Shown here piece after piece: positions 1 through 5,237 of a DNA stretch of 5,237 bases (position 1 is the stretch's first letter; each line of letters starts with the position of its first letter). This stretch comes from an uncultured Selenomonadaceae bacterium (lineage in GTDB: Bacteria > Bacillota > Negativicutes > Selenomonadales > Selenomonadaceae): the NCBI GenBank assembly GCA_905236145.1, contig CAJOOE010000001.1, positions 1 to 5,237 on the forward strand. The letters run 5' to 3'. Below the pieces are notes generated by a model, which was given only the letters and a program-made list of their open reading frames with translations, did not search any database and was not told where the DNA came from. A program made the translations under genes and the position numbers.

Positions 1-43
1 GGACATCGGTACAATTTTTTCAAAAAAATTTTCGCGTTAAAGG
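1..43. other. Upstream AT-rich segment, no assignable gene
   Basis: This short edge segment is A/T rich, with an interrupted inverted tract around 13-30 (AATTTTTT then C then A7TT). One frame closes with TAA at 38-40 and another at 45-47, so it may hold the last codons of an upstream plus-strand gene. Too little is present to identify one. The T6-C-A7 inverted tract is too A/T-only and its loop too small to call a terminator. Confidence 0.3.
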
Positions 44-72
44 TTAAAATTAAAAAAATTTTGTGGTATAAT
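44..72 (+). promoter_or_regulatory. Extended -10 promoter for the four-gene operon
   Basis: The -10 box TATAAT (67-72) is a perfect match and is preceded by TG at 64-65, giving an extended -10 (TGnTATAAT). A 17-nt spacer upstream is TTAAAA (44-49), a 4/6 match to TTGACA. Transcription should start near 79, a few bases before the GGAGG at 85-89, so the leader is very short. The promoter lies inside the longer TTG-initiated reading frame beginning at 61, which argues against that earlier start. Confidence 0.75.
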
Positions 73-96
73 ACGCCGGATTTCGGAGGTAGAACA

Positions 97-1041
97 ATGA
101 GAATTACTTCAGCAATTTCGGCAAAACAATCTTTGAGATATTTGGGAATTTTTTTCGGCTGTATGATCGCGGCTTGTTCGATAAATATTTTCGTCGTTCC
201 CAACAGACTTTTGACCGGCGGTGCGACGGGCATGGCAATTATTTTTCATTACCTCGCCGATTTGCCGATAGGTATTCAAACACTTGTTTATAACATTCCG
301 CTCCTTATCGCGTCTTACAGACTTATGGGAAGAAATTACACGATTGACGTGATAATCGGGACGGTTGTTTTTTCTCTTTGCATTGACGCGACGAGATTTT
401 TAAATGCTTATTCACCGCAACTTGACGAAAAACTTTTGGCGGCGATTTACGGCGGAGTTTTCAACGGCATAGGCTACGGAATTGTTTTTCGCATGAACGG
501 GAGTACCGGCGGCTTTGACATTATCGGTGCCATTATAAGAAAATATTATTCCATGAGTATGGGTTCCGTTATTTTCGCCTTCAACTGCGTCATAGTTTCG
601 ATTGCCGGTATTCTGTTCGGCGTAACTCCCGCGATGTTGACTTTGGTCTGTATGTACGCCACTTCCCTGATGACCGACAAAGTTATCGCCGGAATAAATC
701 GACGCAAAGCAATTTTGATTATTTCGGAAAAGCATTTGGAAATTGCCGAAGGAATTATGAAGGAAGTGGGACGCGGCGTGACTTTTTTGCACGGGCAAGG
801 AGCTTATACCGGTGCGGAAAGAAATATTGTAATGGTCGTTGTCAGCCTTACTCAAATCGCGAAAATCAAGCTGATTGTCCACGCGGTTGACAAAAGGGCT
901 TTTATGGTTATAATATCTGCCGGCGAAGTTATGGGACGCGGATTTACAAAACCGACTTTGACGAACAGACCCGAACGAACCGATATAACTTTGGATACGA
1001 CAGCCAAACAAGCAATACACAAAGCCTTACACGGCGAATAA
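97..1041 (+). CDS. YitT-family integral membrane protein (DUF161 + DUF2179)
   Basis: A 314-residue membrane protein of the YitT family, whose transport or sensing role is not established. The N-terminal two thirds are hydrophobic, with likely membrane segments near residues 14-33, 57-74, 82-98, 112-131, 155-175 and 178-192. Between them sit glycine-rich family motifs such as LLTGGATG (38-45) and NGSTGGFDIIG (134-144). After the last segment, a soluble DUF2179-type domain (about 202-285) shows GRGVTFLHGQGAYTG (225-239), DKRAF (265-269) and EVMGRGF (277-283). A polar tail of about 28 residues follows. I chose ATG 97 because GGAGG lies 7 nt upstream (85-89). A TTG at 61 is in frame, but it would place the promoter -10 box inside the gene and add 12 atypical residues. 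It is the first gene of a probable operon, and the next start is 25 nt away. The family assignment is firm; the biochemical function is unknown. Confidence 0.93.
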   Translation: MRITSAISAKQSLRYLGIFFGCMIAACSINIFVVPNRLLTGGATGMAIIFHYLADLPIGIQTLVYNIPLLIASYRLMGRNYTIDVIIGTVVFSLCIDATRFLNAYSPQLDEKLLAAIYGGVFNGIGYGIVFRMNGSTGGFDIIGAIIRKYYSMSMGSVIFAFNCVIVSIAGILFGVTPAMLTLVCMYATSLMTDKVIAGINRRKAILIISEKHLEIAEGIMKEVGRGVTFLHGQGAYTGAERNIVMVVVSLTQIAKIKLIVHAVDKRAFMVIISAGEVMGRGFTKPTLTNRPERTDITLDTTAKQAIHKALHGE

Positions 1042-1066
1042 AAATTTTTTGGAGGATTTAAAGAAA

Positions 1067-1795
1067 ATGGAGATTACTTATCTGCTTAACAGCGGATTTA
1101 TGGTCAAGGAAGGAAAAACTCTTTTGATATTCGACGATTTTGAAGATCCGTCGGGAAGTGCGGACAGGGCGGTTGATGCCGGAGATTTCGACAGACTTTA
1201 CATTTTCGCCAGCCACGCTCACTTCGATCATTTCGGCACTCACATCAGAGCATATTCAAAACAGGCAAATCGGTACATTTTCGGCAACGATATAAAGAGG
1301 ACAAAGAGAGTAAAAGTTTTCCCGCCGGATATTATAACCTTTATGAAAAAGTATACGACTTGGGAAAGTGACGGTATAAGAGTTTGGGCTTACGATTCCA
1401 CCGACATAGGAGTTTCGTTTTTGGTCGAACTTGATTCCGGCACACGGATTTTTCACGCCGGCGATTTTAACTGGTGGGACTGGAAAGAGGAAACCGATTC
1501 AAACAGGAGGATTGCGAAAAATACTTTTCTCCGGCAGTTGGGGCGTATGGAGGGTTTTTCGGCAGACGTTTCATTTTTCCCGGTAGACGACAGACTCGGG
1601 GAATCAAACGAACTCGGCGTAACCGAATTTGTGAAAAGCATAAATACAAAAACTTTGATAGCCATGCACCGAATGAATTATCCCCGCTGGACTCCTTCAA
1701 ATTATTTCAAGGAAAATGCAAGAGAACTTCCGATCTGGTCGCCGCTTATTCCGGGCGAACGTCGAATTTATGAGGACGGCGAATTAAAAGAATAA
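1067..1795 (+). CDS. MBL-fold metallo-hydrolase
   Basis: A 242-residue cytoplasmic metallo-beta-lactamase-fold hydrolase with no signal peptide. The metal-binding signature HAHFDH is at 50-55 (His50, His52, Asp54, His55). HAGDF follows at 130-134, supplying the usual bridging Asp133, and AMHR at 199-202 gives a late His201. The near-motif region FNWWDWK (134-140) is distinctive of a small family common in anaerobic Firmicutes. The substrate is unknown; it is not a convincing RNase J, glyoxalase II or lactamase. The length suits a single-domain enzyme. The start is ATG 1067, with GGAGG at 1051-1055 (11-nt spacing, a little long). An in-frame TTG at 1049 would include the Shine-Dalgarno sequence in its own codons, and MEITYLLNSGF is the expected N-terminus. 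It lies 25 nt after the YitT-like gene and 46 nt before the phosphatase gene, so it is probably co-transcribed. Confidence 0.9.
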   Translation: MEITYLLNSGFMVKEGKTLLIFDDFEDPSGSADRAVDAGDFDRLYIFASHAHFDHFGTHIRAYSKQANRYIFGNDIKRTKRVKVFPPDIITFMKKYTTWESDGIRVWAYDSTDIGVSFLVELDSGTRIFHAGDFNWWDWKEETDSNRRIAKNTFLRQLGRMEGFSADVSFFPVDDRLGESNELGVTEFVKSINTKTLIAMHRMNYPRWTPSNYFKENARELPIWSPLIPGERRIYEDGELKE

Positions 1796-1841
1796 GTTTT
1801 CTTTACCGCCGGAAATTTTTAAATCGAAAGGAGTTTTCGGA

Positions 1842-2288
1842 ATGAAAAGAATTTTGTTTGTCTGCAGCGGAAATACCGGACGCTCGCCGATGGCGGAATT
1901 TGTCATGAAAAAGTTGGTTGACGATGCCGGATTGAAAAAAGATTTCTCAATTTCTTCCGCCGCATCAAAACCGACGGACGGGGGAAGTTTGCATGAAGGA
2001 ATTGCCGCAAAACTCCGCGAAATGAAAATTCCTTACACCGAACACCACGCCCGGCAAATTACGCCGCAAGATTATCCGGAGTGTGACGTTATCGCCTGCA
2101 TGGACTCCGGGAATGTGAATCAAGTCCGGGAAATTTGCGGCGGAGATCCGGACAAAAAAATAAAACTCCTGCTTGAATTTGCGGGAGAGTCGAAAGATAT
2201 TCCATGGGACAAAAACGGATTTGCCGAAACTTATAACGACATTCTGCACGGTTGCCGGTCGCTTTTAAAATTCACTGAAGGGAAATGA
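1842..2288 (+). CDS. Low-molecular-weight protein phosphatase (LMW-PTP/YwlE-like)
   Basis: A 148-residue cytosolic phosphatase of the low-molecular-weight PTP family, which dephosphorylates tyrosine or arginine residues through a cysteinyl-phosphate intermediate. The P-loop CX5R is at 8-14 (nucleophile Cys8, Arg14), followed by Ser15-Pro16-Met17-Ala18-Glu19, as in the family. ATG 1842 has AAGGAG at 1828-1833, 8 nt upstream. Two things are unusual. First, the residue before Arg14 is Gly13, where most bacterial members have Cys. Second, the C-terminal general-acid loop reads DIPWD (119-123), where relatives usually have an Asp-Pro-aromatic motif (DPW/DPF), so the acid may be displaced or lost. 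Thr12 matches the position held by Thr11 in Bacillus YwlE, a protein-arginine phosphatase; tyrosine phosphatases often have Ile there. The gene overlaps the next one by ATGA. Family membership is secure; substrate type and full activity are not. Confidence 0.92.
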   Translation: MKRILFVCSGNTGRSPMAEFVMKKLVDDAGLKKDFSISSAASKPTDGGSLHEGIAAKLREMKIPYTEHHARQITPQDYPECDVIACMDSGNVNQVREICGGDPDKKIKLLLEFAGESKDIPWDKNGFAETYNDILHGCRSLLKFTEGK

Positions 2289-2842
2289 TTCGATTGAAAA
2301 GAGAAATTGAAGTTTTCGATTATGCCGGAGAAATTTTGAAGGCTCTGCCGAAAGGCATTTTGCTGACGACGGAGGCTGAAGACTGCATAAATGCCATGAC
2401 AATAGGCTGGGGGACGTTGGGCATAGAGTGGGGCGTTCCGATTTTTGCCGCTTACATTCGCGAAGGCAGATTTACAAATGACCTTTTGCAGAGAACCGGA
2501 GATTTTACCGTCTGTATTCCCTTCGGCGAAAAGTATGCAAAAGCCGCGACAAAGGCAATCGGAATTTGCGGCTCACGCAGCGGACGGGATGCGGATAAAT
2601 TGGCTCAAGCGGGAGTTACTTTGGTCGATGCCGATATTGTCCGCCCGCCGGCGATAAAAGAATTGCCGCTGACTTTGGAATGTCGCACGGTCTTTACTCA
2701 AACGCAACCGATTAAAAATATTTCCGACAAATTTTCAAAATTCTATCCTCAAGGTGTCGATTCTTCAAACACCGGAGCGAATGAAGATCCTCACGTCGCT
2801 TATTACGGCGAAATTTTGAAAGCGTACATTATCGAAGAGTGA
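2285..2842 (+). CDS. Flavin reductase-like protein (FMN-binding split barrel)
   Basis: A 185-residue soluble protein of the flavin reductase-like/flavoredoxin family, expected to bind FMN in a split-barrel fold and take part in electron transfer or flavin reduction. Family landmarks are KGILLTT (23-29), NAMTIGWGTLGIEWG (36-50), the FMN-site-like REGRFT (59-64), CGSRSGRDADKL (95-106), ELPLTLEC (126-133) and HVAYYGEILKAYI (170-182). ATG 2285 overlaps the phosphatase stop codon (ATGA 2285-2288), which suggests translational coupling. However, the only Shine-Dalgarno-like stretch, GAAGGG (2277-2282), sits just 2 nt from this ATG and 11 nt from an in-frame TTG at 2294. The TTG would give MKREIEVFDYAGEI, which resembles the family N-terminus as I remember it, so the true start could be 2294. 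It is the last gene of the operon and converges with sbcD across 13 nt. The physiological partner is unknown. Confidence 0.9.
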   Translation: MIRLKREIEVFDYAGEILKALPKGILLTTEAEDCINAMTIGWGTLGIEWGVPIFAAYIREGRFTNDLLQRTGDFTVCIPFGEKYAKAATKAIGICGSRSGRDADKLAQAGVTLVDADIVRPPAIKELPLTLECRTVFTQTQPIKNISDKFSKFYPQGVDSSNTGANEDPHVAYYGEILKAYIIEE

Positions 2843-2855
2843 ATTACTTTCCGCC

Positions 2856-3986
2856 TCATTCTTTTTTCAACTCGGTCAAAAATTTTTCAAACGCCTCTTT
2901 ATATTCGTCGCTGATTTCTTCCTCCGTCATCTCCCGGAAAAATTCGGCAAACTGCTCCGGAATCGAAAGACCTTTGAGCGTTTGCAAATCTTGAGAAATT
3001 TCTTCCGAATCAAACTTTTTCATCTTGCGTTCGATTGAAAGCAAATTCGGGAAAACATCGCTCAATCTTTCCGCGACGTTCATAAAAGCGGAATCTTCTT
3101 TTATGACTGCTTTTACATAATCGTCCGTCCGATTAAATTTCAAAAGTTCTTCCACAGTCCCTTCAATTTGCCGGACATCCCGGCGGGGAGTCAGGGGAAT
3201 CGAATTTATTTTTGCCGTTCCGTCACCGTCAATTTCGACGACGGAAACGCTTTTTTTATGTTCGGATTCGTCAAAAGAATATTTCAGCGGAGAGCCGGAA
3301 TAACGGATAAATTCTCCTCCGGCGTTTCGCGGGGCGTGCAGGTGACCGAGTGCCGCATAATTGAAATTTTTGAAATGCTCCGCACTTATTCCGTCCGCAC
3401 CGCCGACAATTTCCCGGACGGAATCGGTTTTTGTTTCGCCGGTTATAAAGACGTGGGCAACGGCAATTTTTCTTTTTCCCGCCGGAATATTTTTTTCGGC
3501 GGTTTCAATGTAAATTTTGTTTGCCTCGTCATAAGACAATCTTTTTTCGTCGTCACCGGGAAAAAATTTTGCGGCAATCGCTCCGGGTTCAAAGTAGGGA
3601 ATGAGCGAAAAACAAACGTCGCCGAATTTGTCTTGAAGGACGATGGGAGCCGGATTTTCTTCCGGCCGCGTTTTGAAAAAAATTCCGGAGCGGGCGAAAA
3701 TTTTACTGCCGAAATTCAATCGAGCCGCACTGTCATGGTTTCCGGAAATGCACAGCAATTTAATTTTTCGCTCGGTAACATTTGCCAAAAATTCATCGAA
3801 AAGATTTACCGCAGCGACGGGCGGAAAGCCGCGATCGTAAATATCTCCGGCAATAATTATCGCGTCGGCTTTTTCGTCGTCGGCAATTTTTAAAATTTCT
3901 TCGATTATATAAAGTTGGTCGTCGATGAGTGACGCACCGTGTAAAGTCTTTCCCAAATGCCAATCCGCAGTATGTATAAATTTCAT
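2856..3986 (-). CDS. sbcD: Exonuclease subunit SbcD (Mre11-type nuclease)
   Basis: A 376-residue nuclease subunit of the SbcCD (Mre11-Rad50 type) complex, which uses Mn2+ to open hairpins and trim blocked double-strand ends on the nucleoid. All phosphoesterase motifs are visible: Asp8-Trp-His10 near the start, GDIYDR (47-52), GNHD (82-85), AHVF (177-180 with His178) and GHLHAP (214-219 with His215 and His217). The remaining C-terminal part (about 245-376) matches the capping/SbcD-C region in position and is rich in Glu and Lys at its end. The length is slightly under the E. coli protein (about 400). ATG (3984-3986) is supported by a GGAGAGGG stretch at 3993-4000, 6 nt away, and MKFIHTADWHLGK is the family N-terminus. 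It converges with the flavin reductase gene, so no sbcC follows directly. A promoter lies at 4107-4135. Confidence 0.96.
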   Translation of the reverse strand: MKFIHTADWHLGKTLHGASLIDDQLYIIEEILKIADDEKADAIIIAGDIYDRGFPPVAAVNLFDEFLANVTERKIKLLCISGNHDSAARLNFGSKIFARSGIFFKTRPEENPAPIVLQDKFGDVCFSLIPYFEPGAIAAKFFPGDDEKRLSYDEANKIYIETAEKNIPAGKRKIAVAHVFITGETKTDSVREIVGGADGISAEHFKNFNYAALGHLHAPRNAGGEFIRYSGSPLKYSFDESEHKKSVSVVEIDGDGTAKINSIPLTPRRDVRQIEGTVEELLKFNRTDDYVKAVIKEDSAFMNVAERLSDVFPNLLSIERKMKKFDSEEISQDLQTLKGLSIPEQFAEFFREMTEEEISDEYKEAFEKFLTELKKE

Positions 3987-4001
3987 TTTTAACCCTCTCC
4001 G

Positions 4002-4070
4002 TCAAAAAATTTTTTGTATGACATTTTTCCGGCAAATTTTGAAATTTCCTGCAAACACGTCAAGTTTCAC
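4002..4070 (-). CDS. Possible 22-codon leader ORF ahead of sbcD (speculative)
   Basis: On the minus strand a GTG (4068-4070) opens a 22-codon frame (VKLDVFAGNFKICRKNVIQKIF) that stops at 4002-4004, 15 nt before the sbcD ATG. AAAGG at 4079-4083 lies 7 nt upstream of the GTG and could serve as its ribosome binding site. It falls within the roughly 114-nt leader expected from the promoter at 4107-4135. The peptide is basic and shows no domain. It could be a leader peptide coupling translation to sbcD, or chance: a short open stretch in A/T-rich DNA is weak evidence. Confidence 0.2.
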   Translation of the reverse strand: MKLDVFAGNFKICRKNVIQKIF

Positions 4071-4106
4071 TTCCCCGCCTTTCAACTTTTTTGAGAACAG
4101 TTTTCG

Positions 4107-4135
4107 ATAATAAACCGATAAAAAATTTTTCTCAA
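4107..4135 (-). promoter_or_regulatory. Promoter for sbcD
   Basis: Read on the minus strand, the -35 is TTGAGA (4130-4135; 5/6) and the -10 is TATTAT (4107-4112; 5/6), with an exact 17-nt spacer that contains an A5T6 tract. The start of transcription should be near 4100, giving a leader of about 114 nt before the sbcD ATG. The upstream edge of the -35 box overlaps the palindrome at 4133-4150, a position suited to repression or activation. Confidence 0.65.
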
Positions 4136-4150
4136 ATAAACGTTTATTTG
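4133..4150. promoter_or_regulatory. 18-bp perfect palindrome, candidate operator
   Basis: CAAATAAACGTTTATTTG is identical to its reverse complement over all 18 bases, centred between 4141 and 4142 with a central CpG. It overlaps the sbcD -35 box by 3 bases and lies about 63 nt upstream of the ulaG -35 box. With no loop it is a poor RNA hairpin but a good dimer-binding site. The AAACGTTT core resembles operators bound by LacI-family proteins (for example the PurR core), which is only a similarity of form. No regulator gene is in the window. Confidence 0.5.
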
Positions 4151-4212
4151 TAAGTTTTCGACTTGTCAAAAAATTTTTTTCAAAATCTAACATAAACAAA
4201 ACATAAAGACGA

Positions 4213-4241
4213 TTGACTTTTATTTTTCCGCCGATTATAAT
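4213..4241 (+). promoter_or_regulatory. Strong promoter for ulaG
   Basis: TTGACT (4213-4218; 5/6) and TATAAT (4236-4241; 6/6) are separated by exactly 17 nt, close to the ideal sigma-70/sigma-A promoter. Transcription should start around 4248, about 90 nt before the ulaG ATG. It fires away from the sbcD promoter; the two -35 boxes are about 77 nt apart. Confidence 0.85.
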
Positions 4242-4247
4242 TCTCGG

Positions 4248-4338
4248 AAAGGTGAATCACGGAAGAGAAACGAACGTTTGAAGGAATTGAATCGAGGGAG
4301 CGGTTCGATTTTCGACAGGAGAGAAAGGGGCAGGAAAC
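4248..4338 (+). other. ulaG 5' untranslated leader with a small hairpin
   Basis: The predicted leader is purine rich. AATCGA (4290-4295) can pair with TCGATT (4305-4310) around a 9-nt loop, a weak 6-bp stem. An inverted AAACG-AA-CGTTT (4268-4279) is too tight for an RNA hairpin but could be a small DNA inverted repeat. No known riboswitch class is recognisable and there is no U-tract terminator. Purine-rich stretches AGGAG (4317-4321) and AAAGGGG (4324-4330) precede the start; the latter, 8 nt from ATG 4339, is the better ribosome binding site. Confidence 0.35.
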
Positions 4339-5237
4339 ATGAGCAAAATTTCCGAAATGACTCGCGAAAGCTGGATCAAAGCAACATTTCCGGAGTGGGG
4401 GACTTGGCTTGTCGAGGACATTGAGAACGAAGTCGTTCCGGCGGGACAGGTTGCAATGTGGTGGCTCGGCTGTACCGGAATTTGGTTTAAAACTCCGGGC
4501 AACGCCAATATCACGATCGACCTTTGGTGCGGCAACGGCAAACGTACTCACGGCGACGGAAAAATGAAACCCGGTCACCAAATGGCAAATATGTGCGGCG
4601 GTCGAATGATGCAGCCGAATCTTCGCAACGTGCCGTTTGTCATCGACCCGTTTGCATTTAAACACGTCGATGCGGTTCTGGCAACCCACTATCATCAGGA
4701 TCATATGTCTGCCGAATGGGCGGCTCATGTCATCAACAGCGGCATGACAACCACCGACGAAAACGGCAACGAAATTCCGGTTCCCTTCATCGGTCCGGAA
4801 AAATCCGTTGAAACTTGGGTAAAATGGGGCGTTCCTAAAGAACGTTGCAAGACCGTAAAACCCGGCGACAGCTTTAAAATCAAAGACATTGAAATTATCT
4901 GCCTCGACAGCTTTGATCGTACTTGTATCGTTACGACAGATTCGACCGGCGAAGATCGCGAAGAACTTACCGGAAAATGCCCGACCGATATGGACGAAAA
5001 AGCCGTCAATTACCTGCTCAAAACTCCCGGCGGAAATATCTATCATTCCGGCGACTCCCACTTCTCCATTTACTTCGCGAAACACGGCAAGGATTATGAT
5101 ATTGACGTTGCTTTCGGTTCTTTCGGCGAAAATCCGATCGGTATGCAGGACAAGATGACTTCGATCGACGTTTTGCGTATGGCGGAAAATCTTCGTTGCA
5201 AAGTTGTCGTTCCGATTCATTGGGACGTTTGGACAAA
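4339..5237 (+). CDS. ulaG: L-ascorbate-6-phosphate lactonase UlaG family (3' end cut off)
   Basis: A metallo-beta-lactamase-fold lactonase. In E. coli UlaG opens L-ascorbate 6-phosphate to 3-keto-L-gulonate 6-phosphate in anaerobic vitamin C use. The first 299 codons are present and the frame runs off the window, so about 55-60 residues should be missing if it matches the 354-residue E. coli protein. Similarity extends throughout: TRESWIKATFPEWGTWL (8-24), AMWWLGCTGIW (39-49), the metal motif THYHQDH (116-122; His117, His119, Asp121, His122), WGVPKERC (163-170), KTPGGNIYHSGDSH (228-241), DKMTS (271-275) and PIHWDVW (292-298). Two short insertions relative to E. coli lie near 135-150 and 200-215. 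ATG 4339 matches the family N-terminus (MSKISEMTRESW) and follows AAAGGGG by 8 nt. No ascorbate PTS or other ula gene is visible, so in this organism the substrate could be a different sugar-phosphate lactone. Confidence 0.93.
   Translation, partial: MSKISEMTRESWIKATFPEWGTWLVEDIENEVVPAGQVAMWWLGCTGIWFKTPGNANITIDLWCGNGKRTHGDGKMKPGHQMANMCGGRMMQPNLRNVPFVIDPFAFKHVDAVLATHYHQDHMSAEWAAHVINSGMTTTDENGNEIPVPFIGPEKSVETWVKWGVPKERCKTVKPGDSFKIKDIEIICLDSFDRTCIVTTDSTGEDREELTGKCPTDMDEKAVNYLLKTPGGNIYHSGDSHFSIYFAKHGKDYDIDVAFGSFGENPIGMQDKMTSIDVLRMAENLRCKVVVPIHWDVWT

Larger units (their letters stand above)
4001..4179. repeat. Two copies of a GTC-A6-T6 tract
   Basis: The 15-mer GTCAAAAAATTTTTT occurs exactly at 4001-4015 and 4165-4179, one copy just upstream of the sbcD ribosome binding site and one at the far side of the sbcD promoter. 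The A6T6 core is itself a perfect palindrome and belongs to the class of A-tracts that curve DNA. On the minus strand both copies end in TTGAC, so the distal copy also offers a TTGACA -35 box, but the matching -10 (TAAACG) is poor. A further A6T5 tract is at 4120-4130. Confidence 0.5.

Noticed and set aside
412..1020. 202-codon minus-strand open frame opposite the YitT-like gene
   Set aside because: It is antisense to a well-supported membrane protein gene and has no domain or ribosome binding site of its own.
1787..1804. AAAGAA/TTCTTT inverted repeat after the MBL gene, considered as a terminator
   Set aside because: The stem is six A/T-rich pairs and is followed by ACCGCC, not a T-run, so it should not stop transcription.
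2832..2868. Possible bidirectional terminator between the convergent genes
   Set aside because: Only GAAT/ATTC plus wobble pairs form, with no GC-rich stem; the T-run lies in sbcD codons.
3168..3893. 241-codon plus-strand open frame opposite sbcD
   Set aside because: It is a shadow of sbcD, whose nuclease motifs are all intact on the minus strand; the antisense product shows only Phe/Gly-rich low-information sequence.
4141..4169. Second minus-strand promoter starting from TTGACA at 4164-4169
   Set aside because: The -35 is perfect, but the 17-nt-spaced -10 is TAAACG (3/6) and lies inside the palindrome; the promoter at 4107-4135 is better balanced.
4265..4282. SOS/LexA or cre-type box in the ulaG leader (CGAACGTTTG area)
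   Set aside because: The spacing does not fit the Gram-positive SOS box (CGAAC-N4-GTTCG), and the flanks do not match a cre consensus.
4180..5220. 346-codon open frame on the minus strand opposite ulaG
   Set aside because: It lies antisense to the clearly homologous ulaG reading frame, has no recognisable motif and no good ribosome binding site, and its length follows from the codon use of ulaG.

Overview
The window reads as chromosomal DNA from a low-to-moderate GC, probably anaerobic bacterium of the Firmicutes type. Most genes have strong GGAGG-like ribosome binding sites, the intergenic DNA is full of A/T tracts, promoters are close to the sigma-70/sigma-A consensus, and the protein families (YitT/DUF2179, a clostridial-type flavin reductase, a YwlE-like low-molecular-weight phosphatase) are typical of Firmicutes. 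A Negativicutes or clostridial source is plausible, but the sequence alone does not settle it.

Left part (about 44-2842, plus strand): an extended -10 promoter drives what looks like a four-gene operon. It encodes a YitT-family membrane protein, a cytoplasmic MBL-fold metallo-hydrolase, a low-molecular-weight phosphatase and an FMN-binding flavin reductase-like protein. Gaps are 25 and 46 nt, and the last two genes overlap by ATGA. No terminator is visible between the genes or clearly at the end.

Middle (2856-3986, minus strand): a complete sbcD nuclease gene converges on the operon with only 13 nt between stop codons. Its usual partner sbcC is therefore not directly downstream.

Right part (3987-4338): a 352-nt AT-rich divergent intergenic region. 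It holds a good minus-strand promoter for sbcD, a near-perfect plus-strand promoter for ulaG, an 18-bp perfect palindrome that touches the sbcD -35 box, a repeated GTC-A6-T6 tract and a possible short leader ORF. From 4339 to the window edge runs ulaG (L-ascorbate-6-phosphate lactonase family), cut off at the 3' end after 299 codons.

The genes are individually recognisable and mostly housekeeping or peripheral metabolism. I see no clear new multi-gene system. The best leads are the unusual active site of the phosphatase (Thr as in arginine phosphatases, no second P-loop Cys, altered general-acid loop), the operator-like palindrome, and the separation of sbcD from sbcC.
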